Shown here: in pieces, positions 46,090-55,758 of the stretch
How positions within the stretch are numbered: the stretch's first letter is position 1
Layout: each line of letters starts with the position of its first letter
Assembly (NCBI GenBank): GCA_030247725.1
Contig: JAOTRT010000006.1
Location: forward strand, 157,951-221,950
Direction: 5' to 3'
DNA from: Candidatus Nitricoxidireducens bremensis
Lineage (GTDB): Bacteria > Pseudomonadota > Gammaproteobacteria > Burkholderiales > Rhodocyclaceae
Length of the DNA stretch: 64,000 bases
Position numbers and translations under genes: made by a program
Notes under the pieces: generated by a model
What the model was told of the DNA's origin: nothing
The model's database searches: none
What the model saw: the letters and a program-made list of their open reading frames with translations, nothing else

Positions 46090-46113
46090 AAACGGGGGCC
46101 GCAGCCCCCGTTT
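46090..46113 (-). terminator. terminator after the parvulin gene
   Basis: A perfect 10-base stem (46090-46099 with 46104-46113, loop CGCA) lies just beyond the stop of the minus-strand parvulin gene. The arms end in T on both strands, so it may also work on plus-strand transcripts, but no plus-strand gene precedes it. Confidence 0.85.
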
Positions 46114-46135
46114 TGCGTTTCGGTGCCGATGCGGC

Positions 46136-46942
46136 TTATTCGATCTTGGCCTTGGCGCGCAGTTCCATGACGTGCTTCTCGATCATCTGCTGCTGCATGC
46201 GCTGGGAAATCTGGGGCTTCACCTCGTCGAGGGGCGGCGCCTTGAGGTCGCGGACGTCGTCGAGCTGGATCACGTGCCAGCCGAAGTCGCTCTTCACCGG
46301 GGCTTCGGTGTACTTGCCCTTTTCGAGCTTGGCCATGGCTTCGGCGAAGGGCTTCACATAGCTGCCGGGGGTGGCCCAGCCGAGGTCGCCGCCGCGCTCC
46401 TTGGAGCCCGGGTCCTTGGACTGCTTGGCCAGCTCCTCGAACTTTTCGCCCTTCTTGAGCTTCTCGACGATGGCCTTGGCTTCGTCCTCCTTCTCGACGA
46501 GGACGTGGCGGGCGCGGTATTCCTTGTCGCCGAGGGCGGCACGGATGTTCTCGTATTCCTTCTTGATCGCCTCGTCGGACACCGGGTGGGTGCGGACGAA
46601 GTCGTTCAGATAGGCGCCGATCAGCACGCCCTGGCGGGTGAGGTCGAGTTGGGCGACCACTTCGGACTTCTTGTCGAGTCCCTTGCGGACGGCTTCCTGG
46701 ACCAGGATCTCGCGGCGGATCAACTCCTCGCGGACGGCATTGCGCAACTCTTCCGAATCGGGTTGGCCCTGGGCCATCTGGCCGGTGAGCAGGACCTCGG
46801 CACGATTCGCCGGGATGGTCTTGCCATTGACGACGGCGACGCCCTTGTCGGCGCCCGGCTTCTTGTCCTTGGCCATGGCAGGTGCGGCGGAGAGGGCGAT
46901 GGCGAAAGCGGCAACGGAGGCCTTGAGCAGGGAGCGTTTCAT
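46136..46942 (-). CDS. periplasmic peptidyl-prolyl isomerase, parvulin type
   Basis: A 268-residue exported protein. A signal peptide is visible, cleaved after A-P-A-M-A. A SurA/PrsA-like helical N-domain follows, then one parvulin domain at about residues 130-230 (A-R-H-V-L-V; F-E-E-L-A-K-Q-S-K-D-P-G-S; G-G-D-L-G-W; G-W-H-V-I-Q-L). It helps outer-membrane or periplasmic proteins fold. A terminator follows. It lies downstream of bolA and may share its transcript. Confidence 0.9.
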   Translation of the reverse strand: MKRSLLKASVAAFAIALSAAPAMAKDKKPGADKGVAVVNGKTIPANRAEVLLTGQMAQGQPDSEELRNAVREELIRREILVQEAVRKGLDKKSEVVAQLDLTRQGVLIGAYLNDFVRTHPVSDEAIKKEYENIRAALGDKEYRARHVLVEKEDEAKAIVEKLKKGEKFEELAKQSKDPGSKERGGDLGWATPGSYVKPFAEAMAKLEKGKYTEAPVKSDFGWHVIQLDDVRDLKAPPLDEVKPQISQRMQQQMIEKHVMELRAKAKIE

Positions 46943-46958
46943 CGATAGTCCTTGGGGT

Positions 46959-47225
46959 TCAGTTTTCTTCCGGGGTTCTGGCGGTAATGCTTAATGCATG
47001 GATTTCGCGCTTCATCAGCGCGCCGAGAGCATCATACACCATACGATGTCGCGCCATGGTGCCCTGGCCGGCGAAGCGCGGCGAGACGATGCTGAGGACG
47101 TAATGGCCGCCGCCGCTGCGGGCGCCGGCATGGCCGGCATGGCGCGCCGAGTCGTCGCGGATGTCGATGGAAACGGGGTCGAGGGCCGTCAGGCGCTCGC
47201 GCATCGTCTCGATGACGCCCGTCAC
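46959..47225 (-). CDS. bolA: BolA family protein
   Basis: An 88-residue protein with the BolA fold. D-D-S-A-R-H-A-G-H precedes a glycine-rich loop and [13 protein letters not shown]; the R-H-R-M-V-Y-D-A-L segment is the most conserved family block. BolA proteins cooperate with monothiol glutaredoxins in iron-sulfur handling and stress control. The GTG start overlaps the stop of the YciI-like gene. Confidence 0.9.
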   Translation of the reverse strand: MTGVIETMRERLTALDPVSIDIRDDSARHAGHAGARSGGGHYVLSIVSPRFAGQGTMARHRMVYDALGALMKREIHALSITARTPEEN

Positions 47226-47524
47226 TTCGGGAATACCTGCTTGAAGGGCTTGACGGCGACGCGGGCATAGACGCCGGCGGCGACGTAGGGGTCCGCATCG
47301 GCCCAGGCCTGGGCGGCGGCGAGGGACTCGAACTCGGCGACGATGACGCTGCCGGAGAAGCCCGCCGGACCCGGATCGGGAGAGTCGATGGCCGGGCAGG
47401 GGCCGGCCAGGATCATGCGGCCTTCGGCCTGGAGCTGTTCGAGGCGGGCGAGATGGTCGGGGCGGGCGGCCAGCCGTTTTTCCAGGCTGCCCGGCACGTC
47501 CTCGCCGATGATGGCGTAAAGCAT
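47222..47524 (-). CDS. YciI-like protein
   Basis: A 100-residue ferredoxin-like-fold protein with the YciI pattern: [22 protein letters not shown] and [10 protein letters not shown]. The conserved His-Asp pair of the family (R-P-D-H; D-P-Y) is present. The biochemical role is unknown. It lies between yciB and bolA, a common neighbourhood in betaproteobacteria. Confidence 0.9.
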   Translation of the reverse strand: MLYAIIGEDVPGSLEKRLAARPDHLARLEQLQAEGRMILAGPCPAIDSPDPGPAGFSGSVIVAEFESLAAAQAWADADPYVAAGVYARVAVKPFKQVFPK

Positions 47525-47529
47525 GGTGC

Positions 47530-48081
47530 TCAGTCCTTTTGCGGCGATGCGGGTTCGTCTTCCACGTACTTCGCCAGCCACAGGCCCTGGAGGACGATGA
47601 AGCCGAGCATCAGCCCCATGCCGCCGAAGAGCTTGAAGCTGACCCAGGTTTCGGTCTCGAAGTTGAAGGCGACGAACAGGTTGATCACGCCCATGACGGC
47701 GAAGAAGGCCACCCAGGCCAGGTTCAGCCTGCCCCACAGCCCTTCGGGCAGGGTGACCTGTTCCTCCAGCATGCGGCGGATCAGGTTCTTGCGGAAGGCG
47801 GTGGCGGAGATCAGCAGCACGGCGGCGAAGAGCCAGTAGAGCACCGTGGGCTTCCACTTGATGAAGGTCTCGTCCCGCAGCAGCAGGGTGGCGCCGCCGA
47901 AGACGACGATGAGGCCCAGGCTGGTCCACAACATGGCGTCCACCTTGCGGTGCTTCCACCAGACCCAGCCGATCTGGGCGAAGGTGGCGGCGATGGCGAC
48001 GGCCGTGGCGACGTAGATGCCTTCGAGCTTGAAGGCGGCGAAAAAGAGGATGACCGGGAACAGGTCGAAGAGGAATTTCAT
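47530..48081 (-). CDS. yciB: inner-membrane protein YciB (septation protein A/IspZ)
   Basis: A 183-residue protein with five hydrophobic helices. The family start [14 protein letters not shown] and the blocks W-K-P-T-V-L-Y-W and L-N-L-A-W-V-A-F-F are present. YciB homologues contribute to cell-envelope integrity and septation. The yciI stop-start group follows five bases downstream. Confidence 0.93.
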   Translation of the reverse strand: MKFLFDLFPVILFFAAFKLEGIYVATAVAIAATFAQIGWVWWKHRKVDAMLWTSLGLIVVFGGATLLLRDETFIKWKPTVLYWLFAAVLLISATAFRKNLIRRMLEEQVTLPEGLWGRLNLAWVAFFAVMGVINLFVAFNFETETWVSFKLFGGMGLMLGFIVLQGLWLAKYVEDEPASPQKD

Positions 48082-48123
48082 GGGCGTCGATTATATCGGG
48101 AGGTTCCCGACGGTTTTCATCGG

Positions 48124-48516
48124 CTATTTCTTTTCCAGCTTCAGGGACGCGGAATTGATGCAATAGCGCAACCCCGTCGGACGCGGGCCGTCGGGAAAGA
48201 CGTGGCCCAGGTGGGCGCCGCAGCGGGCGCAGGTGACTTCGGTACGCACCATGCCGTGGCTGCGGTCCTCGTGTTCGGCCACCATGGCGGCGTCGACGGG
48301 GGCGGTGAAGCTCGGCCAGCCGCAGCCGGAATCGAACTTGGCGACAGCCTCGAACAGGGGCTCGCCGCAACAGATGCAACGGTAGGTGCCGTCGGCGTGG
48401 CAGTCCCAGTACTCGCCGGTGTAGGGTCTCTCGGTCCCCTTCTCCCGCGTCACGTGGTATTGCTGGGGCGTCAGCAGGGCGCGCCATTCGGCGTCGGTCT
48501 TGGCGGTCTTGTCCAT
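48124..48516 (-). CDS. msrB: peptide-methionine (R)-S-oxide reductase
   Basis: A 130-residue repair enzyme reducing R-methionine sulfoxide. Zinc ligands C-I-C-C and C-A-R-C are present. The catalytic Cys lies in [11 protein letters not shown], with the family blocks [11 protein letters not shown] and H-L-G-H-V-F-P-D-G. The ATG at 48516 is divergent from the next gene by 46 bases, so their promoters overlap. Confidence 0.95.
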   Translation of the reverse strand: MDKTAKTDAEWRALLTPQQYHVTREKGTERPYTGEYWDCHADGTYRCICCGEPLFEAVAKFDSGCGWPSFTAPVDAAMVAEHEDRSHGMVRTEVTCARCGAHLGHVFPDGPRPTGLRYCINSASLKLEKK

Positions 48517-48562
48517 GGCGGCTCCGTATAATCGCGGTTTTTTGATTCGGAGCGATTCTCCC

Positions 48563-48967
48563 ATGCGCAAGTTCCTTGCAGCCGCATGTCTTCTGCTGGC
48601 GGCCCAGTTCGCCGCGGCGGACGACCTTCCCGTCATCGCCGGACTCAAGGCCTTCCGTGCCCCCATGGAGCGCATCGTCGCCGAAGGCGCGAAGGGCCGC
48701 GATGCCGACCTGGCGGCGATCTCCGCGGCCTATGCCGATGCCGACAAGGCCTGGAAGCTGGCGACCGGCGAGCCCATGGACATGGAGGCCTACGGCATTC
48801 CCGCCGAGCGGCAGGAAGAGGCCTGGCGCGAGGTGCGCATGATGGGCATGCTCGTCGGCTATCTCGACGAAGCCGTCAAACGCGGCGACCGGACCCTCAT
48901 GCTGCGTGCCGCCGGCCTGCTGCAGCCCGCCTACGACAAGCTCGCCGCCCGCCTGGGCATCCGCTGA
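48563..48967 (+). CDS. small secreted protein of unknown function
   Basis: A 134-residue protein with a clear signal peptide ([19 protein letters not shown], cleaved before D-D). The mature part is helical and charged, with no cysteines or recognised domain. It starts at the ATG at 48563; an earlier in-frame ATG would enter the msrB gene. dadA starts one base after its stop, so the two are probably cotranscribed. Confidence 0.7.
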   Translation: MRKFLAAACLLLAAQFAAADDLPVIAGLKAFRAPMERIVAEGAKGRDADLAAISAAYADADKAWKLATGEPMDMEAYGIPAERQEEAWREVRMMGMLVGYLDEAVKRGDRTLMLRAAGLLQPAYDKLAARLGIR

Positions 48968-48968
48968 C

Positions 48969-50216
48969 ATGCGCGTGGCCGTCCTCGGTGCGGGCCTCCT
49001 CGGCGTCGCTTCGGCGTGGTATCTCGCCGAGGACGGCCACGAAGTGACGGTCATCGACCGGGAGCCGGGGGCGGCCCTGGAAACCAGCTTCGCCAACGGC
49101 GGCCAGATTTCCACCAGCCACGCCGAGCCCTGGGCCAATCCCGGCGCTCCCTGGAAGGCCCTCAAATGGATGGGACGTGAGGATTCGCCGCTGCTGTGGC
49201 GTCTACGCGCCGACCCCGCCCAGTGGGCCTGGGGCCTGCGCTTCCTCGCCGAATGCGCGCCGGCGCGCACGCGGCAGAACATCGTCGCCATCCTCGGTCT
49301 CGCCCTCTACAGCCGCGACCGCCTCAAGGCCCTGCGGGCCGAACTGGGGCTGGACTACGACCAGCTCACCCGCGGCATCCTGCACTACTACACCGACCCG
49401 GCCGAGTTCGAGCACGCGCTGCCCCAGGCGGCCCTGATGCGCGAATACGGCTGCGAGCGGGTGCCGAAGACGGCCGCGGAATGCCTGGAGATCGAGCCGG
49501 CCCTGGCCGGTGCCCGGGTTCCCGTGGTGGGGGGGACGTATACGGCGGACGACGAATCGGGCGACGCCCGCAAGTTCGCCCAGGGCCTGGCCCGGCGCTG
49601 CGCGGAGCGCGGCGTGGAATTCCGCTACGGCATGGCCGTCGCCGGTCTGGCGGCGGAAGGGCGGCGCATCGCCGGTGTGCGCCTGGCCGACGGCTCGACG
49701 CTGACGGCCGATGCCTACGTGGTGGCGCTGGGCAGTTGGTCGCCGCTGCTGCTGGCGCCCTTGGGCGTTGCCGCTCCGGTCTATCCGGCCAAGGGCTATT
49801 CGGTGACCATCCCGCTGGCTCCGGGCAGCCCGGCACCCACGGTGAGCCTGACGGACGACGGCCACAAGATCGTCTTTTCGCGCCTCGGCGACCGGCTGCG
49901 GGTGGCGGGCACGGCGGAATTCAACGGCTACGACACCTCCATCAACGCCACGCGCTGCGAGGCCATCCTCAAGCGCGTGTTCGCCATGTTCCCCGCCCTG
50001 GAGCGGCGCGACGGCATCGAGACCTGGGCGGGCCTGCGTCCCGCCACGCCGGGGAACGTGCCCCTGGTGGGCATGGCCGGCTACGGCAATCTGTACCTCA
50101 ATACCGGCCACGGCACCCTGGGCTGGACCATGGCCTGTGGCTCCGGCAAGCTGCTGGCCGACCTGGTGGCCGGCCGCAAGCCGGACATCGACCCCGCTCC
50201 CTACCGGATCGCCTGA
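48969..50216 (+). CDS. dadA: D-amino acid dehydrogenase
   Basis: A 415-residue FAD-dependent enzyme that oxidises D-amino acids to oxo-acids and passes electrons to the respiratory chain. The N-terminal [14 protein letters not shown] binds FAD. Family blocks include [25 protein letters not shown] and the C-terminal [11 protein letters not shown]. No alanine racemase gene is adjacent. Confidence 0.93.
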   Translation: MRVAVLGAGLLGVASAWYLAEDGHEVTVIDREPGAALETSFANGGQISTSHAEPWANPGAPWKALKWMGREDSPLLWRLRADPAQWAWGLRFLAECAPARTRQNIVAILGLALYSRDRLKALRAELGLDYDQLTRGILHYYTDPAEFEHALPQAALMREYGCERVPKTAAECLEIEPALAGARVPVVGGTYTADDESGDARKFAQGLARRCAERGVEFRYGMAVAGLAAEGRRIAGVRLADGSTLTADAYVVALGSWSPLLLAPLGVAAPVYPAKGYSVTIPLAPGSPAPTVSLTDDGHKIVFSRLGDRLRVAGTAEFNGYDTSINATRCEAILKRVFAMFPALERRDGIETWAGLRPATPGNVPLVGMAGYGNLYLNTGHGTLGWTMACGSGKLLADLVAGRKPDIDPAPYRIA

Positions 50217-50218
50217 CC

Positions 50219-50428
50219 ATGGAACATCTGCTCCTCTACCTGGCCGTGGGCCTCGGCGCCGTCGTGCTCGCCATCGTGCCCTTCCTCATGTACGAGCGCT
50301 GGAAGCAGCGGCGCGACAAGCGCAGCCCCCTGGCGATCCGGGAATTCAACGAGGCGCTGGAAAAGCGGCGCCGCGCCGAGGCGGAACAAAAAGCGGCCCG
50401 CAAGAAGGGCCGCAAGGGGAAACGCTGA
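50219..50428 (+). CDS. small membrane-anchored basic protein
   Basis: A 69-residue protein with one N-terminal hydrophobic helix (LLLYLAVGLGAVVLAIVPFL) and a highly charged Arg/Lys/Glu-rich tail. It begins two bases after the dadA stop. There is no recognised family. The layout is that of a one-span membrane protein with a cytoplasmic basic tail. Confidence 0.65.
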   Translation: MEHLLLYLAVGLGAVVLAIVPFLMYERWKQRRDKRSPLAIREFNEALEKRRRAEAEQKAARKKGRKGKR

Positions 50429-50465
50429 CGCGCCGCCCGGACCGGTCCCGGCCCGGGTGTTCAGG

Positions 50466-51647
50466 TCAGTGCAGGTGGCGCGGCGCGCTTTCCGCCTGCT
50501 CCTCGGGCAGCTCGGCATGCACCGGCTCGCCGTCCGGATTCGGGTAGAGCGGGGCGCCGCAGTCGTCGCAGTATTCGAGGGGGAAGCGTTCGTCCAGGGC
50601 CACGATGGTATGCAGGCCGGCCTCCCGCAGCACGAGCTCGATCTGGGCCGGGGCGTCGGAGGCTTCGTCCTCGCTCTCCAGCATGGGCCAGACGACGCCA
50701 TGGACCACGTCGGTGGACTGGGCAAGGGTGAAGCCGATGCGGTATTCCTCGATCTGGCGGTCGTAGAAGGGGGCGATGACGGCGCGCAGGTCGCTGGCGG
50801 CCACGTTGAGCGTCGTCTGCAGGAAGGCGACGGCGGCGCGCAGGGAATAGGGGCGCGAAGCCCGGTCGGCCTCGCGGGCCGCGGCATGGTAGGGCTGGGG
50901 CAGCAGGGGCTCGGTGGCGCAGGCCGGCAGCAGCGGGCGCAGGGCCTCGCCGCCCTGGAGGCGCCATTGCTTGGTGGCCTCGGTGCGGGAGCCGTCCTCC
51001 TCCTGCCAGCGGAACATCGGCATGCCGCGCGGCACGGCGATGGCGCCGAGGACGTAGCGGGTGTCGGAGAGGAAATTCACCGTTTCCGGCATCTGGTCCG
51101 GGTCCAGCTTCAGGTCCCGGTCGTGGAGGGCGGCCTTGGCGAGCTTCTCGGTGAGGGCCGCGGTTTCGGCGTAGCTCTGGGGCAACTGGTCGGGGCTGAA
51201 GAAGTAGTTGGCCAGCCCGAGCTTGGCGTCCTTGGCCAGCACATGGGCCTGCAACTGCACACGCAGGTTGGCGATGGCCTCGATGCCGATGGGGCCGGAG
51301 GGAATGGTGTAGCGGGACCAGGCCAGCACCGGCGCGGCGACGAGCTGGATGTCGACGGCACGGGCACCTTCCGTCGTCTCGGTGCGCTGGCTTTCGCAGC
51401 AGGATTCGATGGTATCCGCCAGTTCGTCGTAGGCCCGGCCGCCGACGCCGTAGAGGTGGTCGAGGGCCGCCGTCAGGGCGCTTTCGTCGCCGTCCGCCAG
51501 CAGGCGGTCGATCAGGGCGGCAAGGCGGGATTCCCAGAATTCGTCCTCGATGCGGCTGCTCGACTGGGAAAGGCTGGTCGCCAGGCGGATGACGTGCTCC
51601 GTGTCGGGCGTTTGCTTGTTGCGGCGGGAAAAACGGGGGCGTTTCAT
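50466..51647 (-). CDS. DUF2863 family protein
   Basis: A 393-residue cytoplasmic protein matching the betaproteobacterial DUF2863 family in length and in the phrases S-R-Y-T-I-P-S-G and F-Y-D-R-Q-I-E-E-Y-R-I-G. Near the C-terminus Y-C-D-D-C-G-A-P-L-Y could bind a metal if other ligands come from elsewhere. Function is unknown. It stands alone and is divergent from the phosphate-transport pair. Confidence 0.75.
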   Translation of the reverse strand: MKRPRFSRRNKQTPDTEHVIRLATSLSQSSSRIEDEFWESRLAALIDRLLADGDESALTAALDHLYGVGGRAYDELADTIESCCESQRTETTEGARAVDIQLVAAPVLAWSRYTIPSGPIGIEAIANLRVQLQAHVLAKDAKLGLANYFFSPDQLPQSYAETAALTEKLAKAALHDRDLKLDPDQMPETVNFLSDTRYVLGAIAVPRGMPMFRWQEEDGSRTEATKQWRLQGGEALRPLLPACATEPLLPQPYHAAAREADRASRPYSLRAAVAFLQTTLNVAASDLRAVIAPFYDRQIEEYRIGFTLAQSTDVVHGVVWPMLESEDEASDAPAQIELVLREAGLHTIVALDERFPLEYCDDCGAPLYPNPDGEPVHAELPEEQAESAPRHLH

Positions 51648-51810
51648 GGCGGGAGCGTCCGGCGGAGACGTTGATGGAAGGCCCTGGAAGGCCTTTATGG
51701 CCGGCCTCGAAAATCGGCGGAACCGCGAATGGTATCAGGTTCGACGGACGGGCGGGCGGGGAAGAAGCTGCTAGAATCCGCGGCGTTTCGTTACCCCGAT
51801 ACCGCCTTCT

Positions 51811-52449
51811 ATGTTTGCAAAACTGATGCCCCAGGAGGGCAAGTTTTTCGACCTGTTCAATGCCCATGCCGAACTGGTCGTGAAAGGCGCGCTGCAGCTT
51901 TCCATCCTCGTTTCCGACATGGGCGACGGCGCCGATACCCTCGCCGGCCACGCCCAGGCCATCGATGAAATCGAGAAAAGCGCCGACAAGATCACCCACG
52001 ACACCCTGGCGCTGCTGCATACCACCTTCAACACGCCGCTCGACCGCGAGGAGATCCATCAGCTGATCACCCGCATGGACGACATCCTCGACCTGATCCA
52101 GGACGTGGCCGAATCCATGGTGCTCTACGACGTGCGCCGTCTCACCCAGGAAGCCCGCCAGCTCGCCGATGTCAGCGTCTCCTGCTGCGAGCGCGTGCGT
52201 TCCGCCATCGCGCTGCTGTCCAACATGGACAACGCGCCGACGATGCTCAAGCTCTGCCACGAGATCGACCAGCTCGAATCCGATGCCGACCGCGTCATGC
52301 GCACCGGCATCATCAAGCTGTTCCGCGAGGAGGCCGATGTGCGCGAGCTCATCAAGCAGAAGGGTATCTACGAACTGCTCGAAGCCGTCACGGATCGCTG
52401 CGAGGATGTGGCGAACATCATCGAAGGCATCATCCTCGAGAATTCCTGA
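51811..52449 (+). CDS. PhoU-like DUF47 protein (Pit accessory)
   Basis: A 212-residue all-helical protein of the DUF47/PhoU-like family (F-F-D-L-F-N-A-H-A; H-D-T-L-A-L-L-H-T-T-F-N-T-P-L-D-R-E-E-I). Such proteins are encoded directly before pit and tune low-affinity phosphate transport. The gap to pit is 18 bases, so the two form an operon. Confidence 0.92.
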   Translation: MFAKLMPQEGKFFDLFNAHAELVVKGALQLSILVSDMGDGADTLAGHAQAIDEIEKSADKITHDTLALLHTTFNTPLDREEIHQLITRMDDILDLIQDVAESMVLYDVRRLTQEARQLADVSVSCCERVRSAIALLSNMDNAPTMLKLCHEIDQLESDADRVMRTGIIKLFREEADVRELIKQKGIYELLEAVTDRCEDVANIIEGIILENS

Positions 52450-52467
52450 GCGGCCGGAACCGCCAAT

Positions 52468-53475
52468 ATGCAGGGCATAGAAATCAGCCTGTCCGTCATC
52501 GTGGTGCTGGTCGCGCTTGCGCTGGCCTTCGACTTCATGAACGGATTCCACGACGCCGCCAACTCGATCGCTACGATCGTGTCGACGCGCGTGCTGAAGC
52601 CCCATCAGGCGGTCATCTGGGCGGCGGCGTTCAACGTCATCGCTTATTTCATCTTCGAACTGAAGGTGGCCAGCACCATCGGCAAGGGCACCATCACGCC
52701 GCAGATCGTCGACCACTACATCATTTTCGGCGCGCTGATCGGCGCCATCCTCTGGAACATCGTCACCTGGTACTACGGCATCCCGTCGAGTTCCTCCCAC
52801 GCCCTGGTCGGCGGCCTCGTCGGTGCCGCGCTCGCCAAGGGCGGCCCGTCGGCCCTGATGTGGGCGGGCGTCGGCAAGATTATCGCCTTCATCTTCATCG
52901 CGCCGCTGCTGGGCTTCCTGCTCGGCGGCTTCCTCATGGTTGCCGTATCGTGGCTATGCAACCGATCGGCGCCGCGCAAGGTGGACCGGGTCTTCCGCCG
53001 CCTGCAGTTGCTGTCCGCGGCGGCCTACAGCCTCGGCCACGGCGGTAACGACGCCCAGAAAACCATCGGCATCATCTGGATGCTGTTGATCGCCGCCAAT
53101 ATCTCCCATAGCGGCGACCCGGTGCCCGGCTGGGTGGTGGCCTCCTGCTATGCCGCCATGGGCTTCGGCACCATGTTCGGCGGCTGGCGCATCGTCCGCA
53201 CCATGGGCCAGAAGATCACCAAGCTCAACCAGCCGCGCGGCTTCGCCGCCAACTCGGCCGGCGCGGCGACGCTGTTCCTCGCCACGGCGCTGGGCATTCC
53301 GGTTTCCACCACCCACACCATTACCGGCGCCATCATGGGCGTCGGCGCCACCGGCGGCATCAAGAAGGTGCGCTGGACGGTGGCCGGCGGCATCGTCTGG
53401 GCCTGGATACTCACCATTCCGGCGAGCGCCCTCATGGCCGCCATCGCCTGGTACGTCGGCCGTCTCGTCCTCTAG
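52468..53475 (+). CDS. pit: low-affinity inorganic phosphate transporter
   Basis: A 335-residue Pit-family membrane protein. Both inverted-repeat signatures are present: F-D-F-M-N-G-F-H-D-A-A-N-S-I-A near residue 20 and L-G-H-G-G-N-D-A-Q-K-T-I-G near residue 190. P-S-S-S-S-H-A-L and P-V-S-T-T-H-T-I are further family motifs. It imports phosphate with protons or metal-phosphate complexes. Confidence 0.94.
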   Translation: MQGIEISLSVIVVLVALALAFDFMNGFHDAANSIATIVSTRVLKPHQAVIWAAAFNVIAYFIFELKVASTIGKGTITPQIVDHYIIFGALIGAILWNIVTWYYGIPSSSSHALVGGLVGAALAKGGPSALMWAGVGKIIAFIFIAPLLGFLLGGFLMVAVSWLCNRSAPRKVDRVFRRLQLLSAAAYSLGHGGNDAQKTIGIIWMLLIAANISHSGDPVPGWVVASCYAAMGFGTMFGGWRIVRTMGQKITKLNQPRGFAANSAGAATLFLATALGIPVSTTHTITGAIMGVGATGGIKKVRWTVAGGIVWAWILTIPASALMAAIAWYVGRLVL

Positions 53476-53491
53476 CTTGCCGGCGGTCGCC

Positions 53492-53818
53492 GTGACGAAC
53501 CCCTGCCAGTCCTGCGGCGCCTGTTGTGCCACATTCCGGGTGTCCTTCTACTGCGGCGAACTCGACGACGTGCCGGGCGGCTGGGTGCCCGGCGGCCTGG
53601 TGGATCGCGTCACCCCCGTCATGGCCTGCATGCTCGGCACCGAGCGCCAGCCGCCCCGCTGCGTGGCCCTGCGCGGCGAGGTCGGCCAGTCCGTCTCCTG
53701 CGCCATCTACGAATTCCGCCCGAGCCCCTGCCGCGATTTCGCTCCCCTCGCCGCGGCCGGCAGCGGCGACGACGCCTGCAACGAGGCACGCCGGCGCCAC
53801 GGTCTGCCGCCCCTGTGA
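53492..53818 (+). CDS. YkgJ-family cysteine cluster protein
   Basis: A 108-residue Cys-rich protein with N-P-C-Q-S-C-G-A-C-C at the N-terminus, then R-C-V-A-L, C-A-I-Y-E-F-R-P-S-P-C-R-D-F and a final C-N-E-A-R-R-R-H-G-L. This is the zinc/iron-chelating domain of the YkgJ/UPF0153 family. Function is unknown. A GTG at 53492 is used; a TTG at 53477 is also in frame. It follows pit by 16 bases. Confidence 0.88.
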   Translation: MTNPCQSCGACCATFRVSFYCGELDDVPGGWVPGGLVDRVTPVMACMLGTERQPPRCVALRGEVGQSVSCAIYEFRPSPCRDFAPLAAAGSGDDACNEARRRHGLPPL

Positions 53819-53953
53819 GCGGGGGCGCTGTGCTGGCCCCCGGGGAACTCGCCGTGGCGGTGTTCTGAGGGCGGTCGCCGGGTTTCTTGTCTCCCGTCAA
53901 TGGCGGGGGGCGGTATCCCGCATAGGATCGCCAATTTTCCGAGGCGGGCCGCC

Positions 53954-54574
53954 ATGACTGCTCATACCGAATTCCCCGATTTCTACGCCCAGGCGCCCGT
54001 CGTCGCCATGCGCGACCCCCTGGCCGACTTCCTCGGCGCGGCCCGCGGCGGCGTCATCGAATACCGCTACGAGGACGCCGTGCGCCTTGCCGGCCATTCC
54101 TGCCCCACGGTGGCCTCCGCCTTCCTGATGACGCGGGCCGCCCTCAAGGCCCTCTATGGCGTCGACCTGCCCGAGCGCGGCGGCATCCGCGTCGACGTGC
54201 GGGAGACGAAGGACGCGGGCGTCGCCGGCGTCATGGCCGCCGTCGCCACCCTCGTCACCGGGGCGGCGGACGAGGGCGGCTTCAAGGGTCTGGGCGGCCA
54301 GTTCGTGCGCCGGCGGCGGCTGTTCTTCGCCCAGGACATCGGCGGCACCCTGCGCTTCACCCGCCTCGACACCGGCGCCGCGGTGGATGCCTCGGCCCGC
54401 CTCGACGGCATTCCCGCCGACCCGCGCATGATGGACCTGCTGCCGCGCTGCCTCACCGGGGCGGCCAGCCCGGACGAGGCGGCCCTGTTCGGCGAGCTAT
54501 GGCAGGACCGGGTGCGCCGGCTGCTGCTGGAACATGGCGACGATCCCATGGTCATCGGCAGCGTACCCGTGTAG
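53954..54574 (+). CDS. FmdE-like domain protein
   Basis: A 206-residue protein with an FmdE-like core around A-G-H-S-C-P-T-V-A-S-A-F, comparable to the G-H-x-C-P-G motif of formylmethanofuran dehydrogenase subunit E homologues. G-G-F-K-G-L-G-G-Q-F is also present. It lacks the zinc-ribbon tail of some members. No methanofuran pathway is visible, so the role is unknown; metal binding through the His/Cys pair is likely. The ATG at 53954 is chosen. Confidence 0.6.
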   Translation: MTAHTEFPDFYAQAPVVAMRDPLADFLGAARGGVIEYRYEDAVRLAGHSCPTVASAFLMTRAALKALYGVDLPERGGIRVDVRETKDAGVAGVMAAVATLVTGAADEGGFKGLGGQFVRRRRLFFAQDIGGTLRFTRLDTGAAVDASARLDGIPADPRMMDLLPRCLTGAASPDEAALFGELWQDRVRRLLLEHGDDPMVIGSVPV

Positions 54575-54641
54575 CATTCTTCTCCGGCGGACCGGGCGGC
54601 GGGTGCGCCGCATTCCATCGGCTGGCCGCAAGGGAACGAAC

Positions 54642-55094
54642 ATGAATCTGGCCACCTTCCTGGCCCACGCGGTGAAACTGGAATACGAGGCCATGCACAT
54701 GTCGGAGCGCCTCGCCAATATCGTCGAGTTGCGCGGCGAGCGGGACGTGGAAGCCTTCTACCGCGAGATGGTCGAAAACTCCCGCAAGCACCTCCAGGAC
54801 GCCCTCGACCGGGCCGGCTACGCGGGCGTCGCCGACCTGCCGGCGGGCGATTACCTCTGGCCCGACGGTTTTTCCGCCGAATGTTCGCGCTGGTCCGACG
54901 TGAAGGACATCACCGACCTGGACCGGGCCATGGAACTCTCCCTCGACGCCGAGCGCCGCGCCATGGGCTTCTACCGCCAGGTGGCCGTCGCCGCCCGCGA
55001 CCCCAACGTGCAGGACCTGGCCGCCGCCTTCGCCGCCGAGGAAGTGGAGCACGTGGAAGCCCTCGAACGCTTCATGGGCCTGCGTCCTTACTGA
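54642..55094 (+). CDS. ferritin-like di-iron protein
   Basis: A 150-residue four-helix protein with the carboxylate-bridged iron motifs [22 protein letters not shown] and [11 protein letters not shown]. It belongs to the rubrerythrin/ferritin-like superfamily without a rubredoxin domain. It may handle iron or peroxide. It precedes lexA by 67 bases and ends before the LexA box. Confidence 0.8.
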   Translation: MNLATFLAHAVKLEYEAMHMSERLANIVELRGERDVEAFYREMVENSRKHLQDALDRAGYAGVADLPAGDYLWPDGFSAECSRWSDVKDITDLDRAMELSLDAERRAMGFYRQVAVAARDPNVQDLAAAFAAEEVEHVEALERFMGLRPY

Positions 55095-55126
55095 GGTTTT
55101 CTTTGCCGCTTGCTTTTTTCCGAATG

Positions 55127-55142
55127 CTGTACAAAAATACAG
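55127..55142 (+). promoter_or_regulatory. LexA (SOS) box
   Basis: CTGT-N8-ACAG with an A/T-rich centre (CTGTACAAAAATACAG) matches the proteobacterial SOS box exactly. It lies 20 bases before the lexA start, so LexA represses its own gene and the coupled imuA-imuB. Confidence 0.92.
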
Positions 55143-55161
55143 TATCCGAAGGAGGCAAGCC

Positions 55162-55758
55162 ATGTCAGACGGTCTCACCCCGCGCCAGCGCGAAATTCTC
55201 GACTTCATCCGCAACACCCTCGAAGTGCTCGGCGCGCCGCCGACCCGCGCCGAGATCGCCGGCGCCTTCGGCTTCGCCTCGCCCAACGCCGCCGAGCAGC
55301 ACCTGAAGGCCCTGGCCAAGAAGGGCGCCATCATCCTCGATCCCCGTTCGGCCCGCGGCATCCGCCTCGTCGAACAGTTGGGCCTGCCCCTGGTGGGCTC
55401 GGTGGCCGCCGGCAGCCCCATCCTGGCGGTGGAAAACCAGCTCGGCCGCATCCAGCTCGACTCGGCCCTGTTCTCGCCCAAGGCCGACTACCTGCTCAAG
55501 GTGCGCGGCAACAGCATGACCGGCGCCGGCATCCTGGACGGCGACCTGCTGGCCGTGCACAAGACCAGCGAGGCCAGGAACGGCCAGATCGTCGTCGCCC
55601 GCCTCGGTGACGAAGTCACCGTCAAGCGCCTGCACAGGAAAGGCAGCCGCGTCGAACTCATCGCCGAGAACCCCGACTACGCGCCCATCGTCGTCGAAGG
55701 TACCCTCGACATCGAAGGCCTGGCCGTCGGCCTCATCCGCAACGGGAGCGCGCTGTAA
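55162..55758 (+). CDS. lexA: LexA repressor
   Basis: A 198-residue repressor of the SOS regulon. The N-terminal winged helix starts [12 protein letters not shown]. The self-cleavage site is A83-G84 in S-V-A-A-G-S-P-I. The catalytic dyad is S118 (G-N-S-M-T-G) and K155 (V-T-V-K-R-L). GGAGG precedes the ATG at 55162. Its TAA overlaps the imuA ATG (TAATG), so DNA damage should induce all three genes together. Confidence 0.96.
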   Translation: MSDGLTPRQREILDFIRNTLEVLGAPPTRAEIAGAFGFASPNAAEQHLKALAKKGAIILDPRSARGIRLVEQLGLPLVGSVAAGSPILAVENQLGRIQLDSALFSPKADYLLKVRGNSMTGAGILDGDLLAVHKTSEARNGQIVVARLGDEVTVKRLHRKGSRVELIAENPDYAPIVVEGTLDIEGLAVGLIRNGSAL